From NCBI GenBank assembly GCA_023458415.1, contig JAEWZO010000015.1:1-64000 (forward strand): a stretch of 64,000 nucleotides of DNA, read 5' to 3'. Below the pieces are notes generated by a model. It did no database searches. It saw only the letters and a program-made list of their open reading frames with translations, and was not told where the DNA came from. Below, piece after piece: positions 16,805-26,034 of the stretch; within the stretch, counting starts at the first letter, position 1; each line of letters begins with the position of its first letter. Position numbers and translations under genes: made by a program. This DNA comes from Bacteroidota bacterium (GTDB lineage Bacteria > Bacteroidota > Bacteroidia > Flavobacteriales > Weeksellaceae).

Positions 16805-17734
16805 TTAGTAATTCCACATATCGTTCTCCATCTGTAGAATCTGAGCTTTAATACGCTCACTTTCTTCCAGCTGTGCATCTGCATCATGAGGAATATAATC
16901 TTTAATAACTCCGTTACCTAAACCGTTTTCCGATTTATAAATGATGGATGAGAATCTTCTTGCATTCAGCAAATCATCATAAGTAATATCAGAAGCCAGG
17001 TTCTTGCTGTTAAAAACGACATTGTTAGCCAAAATTTCTCTTGCATCAGGGTAATAAATCCAGAACAGATCAATCACTTCATCCTGTCCTCCGATCGGTT
17101 GACCGTCCGGACCAAACTGTCCCATTGTCGCAGGATCCTGTCCCATCGCGGCGATACCCAACAGACGATATTTCATCTGAGAATCTCTTCTGTCAATGTA
17201 CCACATTCCCTTAATCTTAAGGAGTTTTACATTTTCGGATTTCGTTTCAAACTGGTCAGTACCTGCAGTTCTGTCTTCTTCTGTAGCCGTACCGTCGTTA
17301 ATTTTTTCAATTAACCAGTCGGAAACTACAGTGTTCTGAGTTCTTTCTGCAATCTGATTGGCGTCCAATCTTGTCATGAACATTTCGTCATCATAAACCT
17401 CAGTGATTTCACCATTGTTCACTGCATCCAAAAGAATTTGATACAGAGATTTGTTCTGTGAAACCAAACCGTCTTCATTGTGATAGAAAGGCTGATTGAT
17501 TTTTTCGTTCATGTCGATAATCTCCCAAACAACCATGCTTTTCAGGATGTCCTTATCTTCGATAAAGCCATATTTCAAAGGTTCGTTTTTGTTGGAAACT
17601 GCAGAATCTCCTTTCATCACCATATTCTGTTCTCTAAGCTGACGGAATTCTTCCGGCGACGTAGCATTGAGAATATTCTGTGCGAATACAAATCCTGAGA
17701 TTAAAACCAATATACTGCCTGCTAATTTTTTCAT
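16805..17734 (-). CDS. gldN: Gliding motility / type IX secretion protein GldN
   Basis: A 309-residue periplasmic protein with a signal peptide (MKKLAGSILVLISGFVFAQ). It matches the GldN/PorN family, with the KYGFIEDKDILKSMVVWEIIDMNEKINQPFY region near residue 55-85 and the FWIYYPDAREILANNVVFN region near 225-243. GldN binds GldK to form the periplasmic ring of the type IX secretion system and is needed to export many C-terminal-signal proteins. It is the last gene of gldKLMN, 44 bases after gldM. Length is normal. Confidence 0.95.
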   Translation of the reverse strand: MKKLAGSILVLISGFVFAQNILNATSPEEFRQLREQNMVMKGDSAVSNKNEPLKYGFIEDKDILKSMVVWEIIDMNEKINQPFYHNEDGLVSQNKSLYQILLDAVNNGEITEVYDDEMFMTRLDANQIAERTQNTVVSDWLIEKINDGTATEEDRTAGTDQFETKSENVKLLKIKGMWYIDRRDSQMKYRLLGIAAMGQDPATMGQFGPDGQPIGGQDEVIDLFWIYYPDAREILANNVVFNSKNLASDITYDDLLNARRFSSIIYKSENGLGNGVIKDYIPHDADAQLEESERIKAQILQMENDMWNY

Positions 17735-17778
17735 GCTAAAAAATGTTCTGTTTTTAACTTGTTTTTTCTAAACGAAAA

Positions 17779-19350
17779 TTACTGTACGTTTATTACAATT
17801 GGAGGGATATTTTTAAGCTGTTGATTACCAAGACCTGTAGCGGTTGCCTGGATATCGAACACATAAACAATATCGCCTGCTCTTAAATTCTTAGTCATTC
17901 CTGCAACTGATCCCATTGAACTTCCTGAAACCGTCATAGCTGCTCTGCCCGGAACTTTAAATTTAAAGCTGTTAACCGAGAAGCTAACCGGGAAGTCGAA
18001 ATCCGGCATTGCTGCAGAAACTGTTTGGTTAGCAATAGAGCTTGCAGGCATTGTTACTACGCTGCTTCCTCTGATTTGTCCAACCGGTGGCGGAACATTC
18101 TTGATACGGAATGGGAATGATTGGGAAATTGTTTTTCCGTCCGGACCATTTCCGGAAATCGTAAGATTTACCGTTGTTCCACTTCCTGGAGTTACTGTCC
18201 ATTTTCCTCTTCCTCCGCTAACTGAACCGGACGAAGCAGATAGACGAACCTGAGAATTGTCTGCACCTAGGATAGATCCGGAAATTGGATTCGGAAGACC
18301 ACGATAAAGAACATTCATCTTATCCGCAGAAACCAATGCACCACTCTGAAGTTTCACCTGTTCTGCACCTGCAATTACATTATAAGTATGTGAGAATGGA
18401 AGAGAAATCGTTTTACCGTTCGCATCAGCAAAAGAAATAGTACCGTTGAAAGTATTTGTTCCTACTGATCCTGTACCCAGAGTTTTGAAACCCTGTCCGT
18501 TTTCTACTCTGTCTACTCCAGAAATGTTAAGTCCCGGAATTGAACTTGCGTAAGTACCCACTACAACTTTAGCCTGTGCAGCATCACCTTGTAGAACTAC
18601 TGTTGGTGCTGCTACAATAGCTTCGAATGCGTTGAACTTGATATCTGCATCAACTTTCTCTTGTAGCATCATTACCAAAGCATCAGACTGTACGTTTCTT
18701 GCTTCTGACTGCAGAATTTCCAGATTGGAAAGAGCAGCAATCAGCGGCTGTCCGTAAAATTTGTACTGCATCCAGTTTTTATTCTTGATAGTCTGTCCTT
18801 TTGGAAACTCCGTGATAAGATTCTTATTAGCACGCGCAATAACTTCCTTCATATCCGGACTGTTACCAAAAGCTGTTACAATATGACTTCTTAATGCTTC
18901 AACTTTATTCTTAAGATCTGTCGCAGTTTTAGACGGTCTGTTTTCATCTGTATTTGTAAAGAAAATTTTTGAAGAAGGTTCAGTGTTGTTCAGTGCAGCG
19001 AAGTTATCTCCTACATCTACACCCTCAATATAATCGGCTTCTTTTTTAAGATTTCCTTTAATTCCTTCAATAAACCTTACCAAATCATTAGCCTTCACTT
19101 TCAGTTCCTGATACTGCTGATAAGGAGCGGCATATGTATCCGGAGAGCTCTGAGCTTTAGCCTGCAGAGTTCTTTCGAAAATCTTGTCGTTTTTCTCTTC
19201 AACAAGAGTTCTTGTATCTGTTAAGGTTTGGTTGGTATCGTTATAAGAACGGATAATCTCCTGGTCTATCTGCATTGCAAGCATCGCAATGAAGACAAGA
19301 TACATCAGGTTGATCATCTTCTGACGAGGTGTCTGTTTTCCTTGTGCCAT
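17779..19350 (-). CDS. gldM: Type IX secretion motor protein GldM
   Basis: A 523-residue protein with one N-terminal membrane helix (KMINLMYLVFIAMLAMQIDQE, about residues 11-31) and a long periplasmic part of four immunoglobulin-like domains. GldM and GldL form the proton-driven rotary motor of the type IX secretion system and gliding machinery; GldM spans the periplasm to reach the GldKN ring. The acidic-flanked helix (near IDQEII) is where GldM packs in the GldL helix bundle. Operon position between gldL and gldN is standard. The C-terminal domain ends with QQLKNIPPIVINVQ. Confidence 0.96.
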   Translation of the reverse strand: MAQGKQTPRQKMINLMYLVFIAMLAMQIDQEIIRSYNDTNQTLTDTRTLVEEKNDKIFERTLQAKAQSSPDTYAAPYQQYQELKVKANDLVRFIEGIKGNLKKEADYIEGVDVGDNFAALNNTEPSSKIFFTNTDENRPSKTATDLKNKVEALRSHIVTAFGNSPDMKEVIARANKNLITEFPKGQTIKNKNWMQYKFYGQPLIAALSNLEILQSEARNVQSDALVMMLQEKVDADIKFNAFEAIVAAPTVVLQGDAAQAKVVVGTYASSIPGLNISGVDRVENGQGFKTLGTGSVGTNTFNGTISFADANGKTISLPFSHTYNVIAGAEQVKLQSGALVSADKMNVLYRGLPNPISGSILGADNSQVRLSASSGSVSGGRGKWTVTPGSGTTVNLTISGNGPDGKTISQSFPFRIKNVPPPVGQIRGSSVVTMPASSIANQTVSAAMPDFDFPVSFSVNSFKFKVPGRAAMTVSGSSMGSVAGMTKNLRAGDIVYVFDIQATATGLGNQQLKNIPPIVINVQ

Positions 19351-19402
19351 TTCTTAGTAAATTTTTTAAATAGTTTTAAATTTTATAATGGATTAGGAAA
19401 AC

Positions 19403-20089
19403 TTATGATTTCATTGCGGAAAGCATACCGCCATAAACTCTATTAAGGTTGTTTAAGTTAGATGTAAGGCCAGAAAGTTCTTCGTTGAATTTTTCTGAAT
19501 GCGCAGCCGATTTTTGCATATCTTCTACATATTTTTTGCTGTATTCATTCTGTTGCTTTCCGTGCTCCAGCTGAAGTGCATATAGAGCATTCATGCTTTC
19601 AAGATGAGAAGCAGCCAAAGTAAGCTGATCGTTATACTTTGAAGTTGAAGCCGACATATCTACAGTCTGGTTAATCTGATCAACAGAGTTGCTGAATTTA
19701 TCAATCCCTGTTCTTAGTCTTTCGAAAAGATTAACATCAAGTTTTGCATCTGCAAGCATTTTATCCAGTTTGTCAGAAAGTGAAGTTTCAAGTTCCTTAA
19801 CTTCTGCTACCTGAAATGAAGTAGTAGAGTGTCTTGGATTTGGTGTTGCATCTCTGTCCAATAGTTCAGGATAAACATTTTCCCAAGCGTATTCCTCTTC
19901 CACTCTTGGAGGGTCGAAAGCAAAAATAGTAAAGATGATTGCTTCTGTGATAAGACCAATTGCCAACATTACGTTACCGGACAAAGGACCCAAACTCCAG
20001 TGAGTTAATTTGAAAAGTGCACCAAGGATTACGATTGCAGCACCAATTGAATATACAAAGTTGTAGATTCCAGCTTTAGTTTTAAACAT
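19403..20089 (-). CDS. gldL: Type IX secretion motor protein GldL
   Basis: A 228-residue inner-membrane protein with two N-terminal helices (about residues 8-28 and 33-58). The second helix has the conserved glutamate in LITEAIIFTIFAF and the first is followed by FKLTHW; in studied GldL proteins such charged residues carry the proton path that powers GldM rotation. The remaining cytoplasmic part is helical and coiled-coil-like. It follows gldK by 38 bases and precedes gldM by 52. Confidence 0.95.
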   Translation of the reverse strand: MFKTKAGIYNFVYSIGAAIVILGALFKLTHWSLGPLSGNVMLAIGLITEAIIFTIFAFDPPRVEEEYAWENVYPELLDRDATPNPRHSTTSFQVAEVKELETSLSDKLDKMLADAKLDVNLFERLRTGIDKFSNSVDQINQTVDMSASTSKYNDQLTLAASHLESMNALYALQLEHGKQQNEYSKKYVEDMQKSAAHSEKFNEELSGLTSNLNNLNRVYGGMLSAMKS

Positions 20090-20127
20090 GCTAATTGAAA
20101 TTTTTTAAATAGTTAATATTTCGTTTT

Positions 20128-21543
20128 TTAATTTGTTCTTCTCTTGAATTTTGCTGCGCCTTCAGGAATATCCTGTACAGTTCTGAAACCGATGTAGCTT
20201 CTTGCAGAGTCTTTTCTTTCATAATCTCTGTACCCTGTCATCAACAAATATCCGATATCTTTCCAAGAACCTCCTCTAACCGATTTTCTTGGTTCTCTGT
20301 ATGCTTGGTTTGACAGATAAGGATTAAGAGTTGACGAAAACTGATACGTTGCATTGTTGTAAGGAGATTCTGTCCACTCCGAAACGTTTCCTGCCATATC
20401 ATACAGACCAAAACCATTTTTAGGGAATTTCTTCACCGGTGCCGTATAAGTATAAGTTCCTTTTTCTTCGTCTTCAATGTAATTACCTCTTTTTGGTTTG
20501 AAGTTAGCTAAATAGCAACCTCTGTCATCCTGAAGGTAAGGACCTCCCCACGGATACGTTGCATTTTCTCTACCACCTCTTGCTGCATATTCCCACTCAG
20601 CTTCAGTTGGAAGACGGAAAGCCATTGGTTTCTGCTTTTTCTTTTTCAGAGATTCGTTATAGTCTGATTTCAGTTTCGATTTAAAGTTGCAGTAAGCTCT
20701 TGCCTGATCCCAAGTTACACCAACAACAGGATAATCTTTGTAAGCACTATGCCAGAAATACCCGTCGAAAAGTGGCTCGTTGTACGCATAGTTGAAATCT
20801 TTAATCCAAACTGTAGTATCCGGATAAATAGCAATACTTTCTTTTTTCAGATAGTTTGCACCTCTGGAATTGTCTTTTACAGCAGACTCAATATCTTCCC
20901 ACTGGTAGGAGTAAAGAAGTTTTCTGGAGTCGATGACTCTTTCACTGTTAATTCTTTCTGCAGGCGGAATATACATTGATTCCAAAACTTCAGCATACTG
21001 AACATCCGGATAGTCGGAAGTATTCCAGTGGATAGGCACGCTCCAGTCTAACTTTTTGGACTCATCGTAACCGTCTCTTCCTCCCTGGGATTCCATAAAC
21101 TGCTGATAAGCATTTGCCTCATCACCAGCTTTTTTCGAAAGGTATGCGTAGTCACCAATTCCAGTTCCGTCACCATCCGAACCACCGTCACCGGCAGCTT
21201 CTGCAAGTAGCGTTCTAGCAATTGAATCTCTTACATAATCAATAAAAACTCTGTATTCAGCATTGGTAGTTTCAGTTTCATCCATAAAGAAAGAAGATAC
21301 TGTTACTGTTGTAAGAACAGCTTTTTCCGGAGTGTTGGTGAAATCCTGGTCTGCCATACCCATTACAAAAGATCCGGCAGGAATAGCCACCATGCTGTAA
21401 GGTCTTTCTGCGGTAAACGATTTGGATTTACTTCTCGGGATTAGTTCTCCTTTCGCACCAGGCTTCCCTGCACTTGCCCTACTGCCTTTGCCACATGATA
21501 TGATAACCGATGCTGATAATAATACAAGAAATATTCTTTTCAT
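20128..21543 (-). CDS. gldK: Type IX secretion lipoprotein GldK
   Basis: A 471-residue outer-membrane lipoprotein: signal peptide with lipobox ending at Cys17 (VIISCG) followed by a formylglycine-generating-enzyme-like sulfatase-modifying domain. The domain shows VAIPAGSFVMGM near residue 52, FRLPTEAEWEYAARGG near 312, MAGNVSEWTESP near 386 and SVRGGSWKD near 425. GldK lacks known catalysis and pairs with GldN in the periplasmic ring. There is no acidic stretch after the Cys, so it should stay facing the periplasm. First gene of the operon. Confidence 0.96.
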   Translation of the reverse strand: MKRIFLVLLSASVIISCGKGSRASAGKPGAKGELIPRSKSKSFTAERPYSMVAIPAGSFVMGMADQDFTNTPEKAVLTTVTVSSFFMDETETTNAEYRVFIDYVRDSIARTLLAEAAGDGGSDGDGTGIGDYAYLSKKAGDEANAYQQFMESQGGRDGYDESKKLDWSVPIHWNTSDYPDVQYAEVLESMYIPPAERINSERVIDSRKLLYSYQWEDIESAVKDNSRGANYLKKESIAIYPDTTVWIKDFNYAYNEPLFDGYFWHSAYKDYPVVGVTWDQARAYCNFKSKLKSDYNESLKKKKQKPMAFRLPTEAEWEYAARGGRENATYPWGGPYLQDDRGCYLANFKPKRGNYIEDEEKGTYTYTAPVKKFPKNGFGLYDMAGNVSEWTESPYNNATYQFSSTLNPYLSNQAYREPRKSVRGGSWKDIGYLLMTGYRDYERKDSARSYIGFRTVQDIPEGAAKFKRRTN

Positions 21544-21650
21544 GCTACTTTATAGAAATTAAGCGGTAAATATATTACTTTTTCGAAATACAAACGAGAT
21601 TTTTTTGCAAAACGAAAAAAATATAAGATTATTTTGTTTGAGCGGTAATT

Positions 21651-23504
21651 TTATTCAACTGTTACCGATTTTGCCAAGTTTCGAGGTTGGTCTACATTCG
21701 CTCCGCGGAAAACGGCAATGTAATAAGCCAACAACTGTAACGGAATTGCCGCAATAATTGGAGAGAAACATTCTGAAGTTTCCGGGAATTCAATCACGTG
21801 ATCCGACATTGAAGCCACCTGAGAATCTCCGTTGTTAACTACAGCGATAACTTTTCCTTTTCTGGCTTTAATCTCCTGAACGTTACTTACAATCTTATCG
21901 TAATGTCCCTGTTTTGGAGCAACAATCACGATTGGCATATTCTCATCGATCAAAGCAATCGGTCCGTGTTTCATTTCTGCAGCAGGATAACCTTCAGCGT
22001 GAATATAGGAGATTTCTTTCAATTTCAACGCTCCTTCCAATGCGGACGGATAGTTATATCCTCTTCCCAAATAAAGGAAGTTCTGAGCATTAACGAAATT
22101 CTTTGCAATTTCTTTAGTGATATCATGACAAGATTCCAACACTTCTTCAACTTTTTTAGGAAGCGCATCCAACTCAGTAATCAGTCTCATGAATTCCTGA
22201 TTGCTTAAGTTTCCGTTATGTTTACCCAATTTCAGAGCAATAAGCGTAAGAATTGTTAGCTGAGCAGTAAATGCTTTCGTTGAAGCCACCCCAATTTCCG
22301 GACCGGCGTGAGTGTATGACCCTGCGTCTGTAATTCTTGCAATCGAAGAATCAACCACATTACAGATACCGTAAATGAACGCTCCTTTTTCTTTAGCCAG
22401 TTTCAGAGCGGCCATTGTATCAGCAGTTTCGCCGGACTGTGAAATAGCAATCACAACGTCTTTATCTGTGATAATCGGGTTTCTGTAACGGAATTCTGAC
22501 GCATACTCCACTTCAACAGGAATTCTTGCAAATTCTTCAATAAGATATTCACCCACCAAACCTGCATGCCATGAAGTTCCACAAGCGATTATGATGATTC
22601 GGCTTGCATTGTTGAATCTTTCAAGATGATCCCAAATTCCGGCCATCTTAATAATGCCTTCGTCAACAAGTAGTCGGCCTCTTAATGTATCATGAATTGA
22701 TTTTGGCTGCTCAAAGATTTCTTTCAACATGAAATGTTCGTAACCACCTTTTTCAATTTGTTCAAGACTCAGTTTAAGCTCCTGAACAGCAGGATCAATT
22801 TTTTCATTGTCCTTTATAGTACGAATTTCCACACCATGCGACAAAGAAATAGTGGCCATGTGACCTTCTTCAAGATATACCGCTTCCTTTGTAAATTCAA
22901 CAAAAGGTGAAGCATCTGAAGCGATAAAATATTCGTTGTTTCCTAAACCGATTGCTAATGGAGAACCTAATCTTGCCACTACCAAAAGTCCCGGAAAATC
23001 ATCGTGCATAACTGTAATCGCGTAAGCACCGTAAACTTCGTTCAAAGCAAAACGAACGGCTGTAGGAAAATCGATATCCGATTGAGTATCCATAAAATAC
23101 TGTATTAGGTTGACTAAAACTTCAGTATCAGTTTCAGAATGAAACTCGAAGCCTTTTTCGACCAACATGGTTTTTATGGAATCGTAATTTTCGATAATTC
23201 CGTTGTGTACCAAAGCAATTTTTCCATTGTTGGAAAGATGCGGATGCGAATTTCTGTCACTCGGAACACCGTGGGTTGCCCATCTTGTATGTCCCATGCC
23301 TACGTGAGCTTTACCTTTCAGATTTTCTGAAATAGATACAAGATCATCTACTTTTCCCTTAGTTTTTGCTGTATCAAAAGGAGCATCCTGGCTGTCCAGT
23401 ACAATTCCTGCACTATCATATCCTCTGTACTCCAAACGTCTCAGTCCGTTAATTACTATTTGATAAGCGTCCTGATGTCCTGTATATCCAACAATTCCGC
23501 ACAT
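21651..23504 (-). CDS. glmS: Glutamine-fructose-6-phosphate aminotransferase GlmS
   Basis: A 617-residue cytoplasmic enzyme that makes glucosamine-6-phosphate, the first step to UDP-GlcNAc for cell wall and lipid A. The N-terminal glutaminase uses Cys2 (MCGIVGYTG) and has HTRWATHG; two SIS sugar-isomerase domains follow (IIACGTSWHAGL near 300, SQSGETADT near 350, SALEGALKLKEISY near 488), and the C-terminus ends in LAKSVTVE, the family's mobile tail. Length is normal. It follows a DUF4270 gene and may share that transcript; about 107 bases separate it from gldK. Confidence 0.97.
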   Translation of the reverse strand: MCGIVGYTGHQDAYQIVINGLRRLEYRGYDSAGIVLDSQDAPFDTAKTKGKVDDLVSISENLKGKAHVGMGHTRWATHGVPSDRNSHPHLSNNGKIALVHNGIIENYDSIKTMLVEKGFEFHSETDTEVLVNLIQYFMDTQSDIDFPTAVRFALNEVYGAYAITVMHDDFPGLLVVARLGSPLAIGLGNNEYFIASDASPFVEFTKEAVYLEEGHMATISLSHGVEIRTIKDNEKIDPAVQELKLSLEQIEKGGYEHFMLKEIFEQPKSIHDTLRGRLLVDEGIIKMAGIWDHLERFNNASRIIIIACGTSWHAGLVGEYLIEEFARIPVEVEYASEFRYRNPIITDKDVVIAISQSGETADTMAALKLAKEKGAFIYGICNVVDSSIARITDAGSYTHAGPEIGVASTKAFTAQLTILTLIALKLGKHNGNLSNQEFMRLITELDALPKKVEEVLESCHDITKEIAKNFVNAQNFLYLGRGYNYPSALEGALKLKEISYIHAEGYPAAEMKHGPIALIDENMPIVIVAPKQGHYDKIVSNVQEIKARKGKVIAVVNNGDSQVASMSDHVIEFPETSECFSPIIAAIPLQLLAYYIAVFRGANVDQPRNLAKSVTVE

Positions 23505-23542
23505 ATGTTATTTTATTTCGCTTTAAAGTTTATACGTTTTAT

Positions 23543-25078
23543 TTATTTTTTCCCGTAAATGATTCGAAGTTTTGGCCTTCTCTCATTTGCAGGATCTGTC
23601 CCAACCATTACCGCTCTGAATGGTGTATAGCTTCTTGTATTGTAATTCTGGCTGTCGTCATAATAACTTCCCAGAAGATTACCGTTAACATCGTAAGTAT
23701 AATTCCCAACATTCAGAATAAAATCGTGATTGGTAGCTTCTTTTTCGATAACTTCCTTGAAAGTTTTGGTAATTCCGATATCGTAATAGGCAGGATTTTT
23801 ATCCAAATCGTATGGTTTTACGAGATTGTAAAAAGTTCCGAAAAAAGCTTCCATATCTACCAAATAAGAATAAAGATCTTTCTGCTTCACCGTGAAATAA
23901 TCAGGTTTCTTGTATGCATTATTCCACAAATCGGTATCGGTATAAAAACGAAGTTTCGCAGAGACAATTCCAATTTTTTCATTAGCATACATATCTTTTA
24001 TTGCAGCAACCGTTTCGGCAGGAATTCTTAGTCCCATTCCAGGACCACCCATTCCCTGCATAAAAATTTTCGGATCTCCAGTTTCAGCATTGGATGATGC
24101 AAGTGCAGTTGCCAACTGCGAGCCGGAACGGTCGTAAGCGATCTGGTTGAAACGGATATTGGATGAACCCAAGTCCATAGTATAAGTATGGGATTCTCTT
24201 GTCGTTTCTCCATTTTCCACTTTATCGTTTTTATAATAAAGCGTGAGCGCCATATCGTTCGGTCCGAAACTGAAGATATAACCGTCGTTCTCCTCTACAG
24301 ACACGCGAATCCCACGAAAATATCTGATGAAAGATGCCGCATCAGTAAGTTCAACACCGTCTTCCTTTGCAATAATTTTGTTACTGAAGAAAGTACTGTC
24401 CATCGGGATTCTCAAAGAAACATCTCTGGTAAACAAATCAGAATTATCGCTGTCTCTTGTAATCTTAATTGAATTTACATCTCCATTGAAAACCTTGCTG
24501 CCGATTAATGCACCGGTATTTACTGTTTTGTTAGAGAATATTTTGGCGTCGTTAGAAGCAAGAAAGTCTGTCACTTCATGAACGTTGATATTAAAAGTCG
24601 TTTTCCCGCCAATTTTGGTTTTTCCGTATTTGGTAACCGGATAAGTACTTACTACCTTCTTCGCTGCAACATCTCCTGTATGGGTATAATCTTCCAGCGT
24701 GGTAGTTGTTACAGAATCTGCAGCATATATTGGTTTAATTACCATCACTGCAGAATCCAAAACGGGGTTATCACCAAAATCCGGATCGTACTGAGAAAGT
24801 CGGATCTGAGATACGTAAGATGATTTCTGAAGACCGAAAACCGGCTCATTGAAAGCACCTAAAGTCGCACTCTGCAAGCGCGCTGCATCTGTTCTTATTG
24901 TGTCGTTATTGTTAACATTATAGGCAACCAAATCATATTCAGCTTCTGTGCCTGCTACTCCGTCCTGAAAAAATTGTGCACCCAGGTTATCTGCTTCTGA
25001 TTCACAACTCATCAAAATTAAACCTCCAATTGCCATAGAACCGGCAATCTTGATTAATTTCTTAAAAATTTCTGTCAT
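23543..25078 (-). CDS. DUF4270 surface lipoprotein
   Basis: A 511-residue lipoprotein of the DUF4270 family found in Bacteroidota. The signal peptide ends in LILMSC with the lipid-bearing Cys25, and the next residues (CESEADN) are acidic, resembling lipoprotein export signals for surface display in Flavobacteriia. The rest is beta-rich with no catalytic motif that I can see. It lies 15 bases after the glycogen-synthase-like gene and 38 bases before glmS, so the three probably form one transcript. The function is unknown. Confidence 0.85.
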   Translation of the reverse strand: MTEIFKKLIKIAGSMAIGGLILMSCESEADNLGAQFFQDGVAGTEAEYDLVAYNVNNNDTIRTDAARLQSATLGAFNEPVFGLQKSSYVSQIRLSQYDPDFGDNPVLDSAVMVIKPIYAADSVTTTTLEDYTHTGDVAAKKVVSTYPVTKYGKTKIGGKTTFNINVHEVTDFLASNDAKIFSNKTVNTGALIGSKVFNGDVNSIKITRDSDNSDLFTRDVSLRIPMDSTFFSNKIIAKEDGVELTDAASFIRYFRGIRVSVEENDGYIFSFGPNDMALTLYYKNDKVENGETTRESHTYTMDLGSSNIRFNQIAYDRSGSQLATALASSNAETGDPKIFMQGMGGPGMGLRIPAETVAAIKDMYANEKIGIVSAKLRFYTDTDLWNNAYKKPDYFTVKQKDLYSYLVDMEAFFGTFYNLVKPYDLDKNPAYYDIGITKTFKEVIEKEATNHDFILNVGNYTYDVNGNLLGSYYDDSQNYNTRSYTPFRAVMVGTDPANERRPKLRIIYGKK

Positions 25079-25093
25079 TAAACTTAAAGTTGA

Positions 25094-25864
25094 TTAATAT
25101 AACTTCTCAATCGAATCTGCTCCCAGGTATTCGGATTTCTCAGTTTTAGTTTTTGTGAAAGCTTTATCGAGTTCGCCTTCCAGAAATTCATCACCTTTCA
25201 CCACAATATCCACCATATCCATGGAATCTATCACAAAATTCTGGATTGTTGGATTCTTGATGGCTTCAATATCGGTGATATTGTCGAATTTCAGTTTATC
25301 GGCAGCTTCCCCACTCAGCGCCATGTCTTCCTCGTTGTATACAGAAAGCACAAGTTTTGAGTTTTTGAAGTAATAGTCGTTTTTGTAATATTTCTTAAGA
25401 TACAGCGGTACGAAAGAAGACATCCAACCATTAAGGTGGATAACATCCGGAACCCAATTCAATTTCTTAATCGTTTCAATCACCCCTCTTGCAAAGAAAA
25501 TTGCACGTTCATCATTGTCATCAAAAGGTTTTCCGTCTTCATCAGTATAATAAAGTTTTCTCTTGAAATACTCTTCATTATCAATGAAATATACCTGAAG
25601 TCTTTCTCCTGGTAGAGAAGCTACTTTGATAATTAACGGCTGATCTAGATCATTGATAATTATGTTCATCCCAGACAGTCTAATTACCTCGTGCAACTGA
25701 AATTTACGCTCACTAATCTGCCCAAACCTTGGCATAAAAACTCTTACGTCATTGCCTTCCTGATGCATCTTTAGCGCCATTTTACTCACCATTGTCGCCA
25801 TGTTGTTTTCTTCCTGATAAGGAAACATTTCGGTGGTGATGTATAATATTTTCTGATTCGGCAT
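25094..25864 (-). CDS. Glycogen/starch synthase-like N-terminal domain protein (catalytic motif lost)
   Basis: A 256-residue protein that matches only the N-terminal Rossmann half of GT5 glycogen synthase (ILYITTEMFPYQ..., MPRFG, VIHLNGWMSSFVPLYLK). Full GT5 enzymes have about 480 residues and a second Rossmann domain, which is absent here. Residues 18-23 read EENNMA where the ADP-glucose-binding KTGGLA loop is expected. It is therefore unlikely to be a working glycogen synthase. Such short forms may be common in Flavobacteriia, but I cannot check that here. It heads a transcript with DUF4270 and glmS. Confidence 0.78.
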   Translation of the reverse strand: MPNQKILYITTEMFPYQEENNMATMVSKMALKMHQEGNDVRVFMPRFGQISERKFQLHEVIRLSGMNIIINDLDQPLIIKVASLPGERLQVYFIDNEEYFKRKLYYTDEDGKPFDDNDERAIFFARGVIETIKKLNWVPDVIHLNGWMSSFVPLYLKKYYKNDYYFKNSKLVLSVYNEEDMALSGEAADKLKFDNITDIEAIKNPTIQNFVIDSMDMVDIVVKGDEFLEGELDKAFTKTKTEKSEYLGADSIEKLY

Positions 25865-25909
25865 AAATACTTTGTTTCTACTTACCTAAAGCAAAAATAC
25901 TTTAGGGTG

Positions 25910-25917
25910 CAAAATTA
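25910..25917 (-). promoter_or_regulatory. Promoter -7 box for the GT5-like/DUF4270/glmS unit
   Basis: The minus strand reads TAATTTTG, matching TAnnTTTG, 45 bases before the GT5-like ATG. A TTG lies 23 bases upstream, longer than the usual spacing. Confidence 0.4.
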
Positions 25918-26034
25918 CAAAATTTTAAATGAAAAATTTTCAATTAACAAATTTTAATACTTATGCTTAAATTTTCAATAAAGAAGGGGCAGATTATCTT
26001 CTTTTTATTATTTTTACAAGTATATAAATAAACT

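Noticed and set aside
21544..21650. Riboswitch or glmS-type ribozyme near glmS
   Set aside because: The intergenic DNA upstream of glmS is only 38 bases and AT-rich with no ribozyme core; the gap at 21544-21650 is downstream of glmS and serves gldK.
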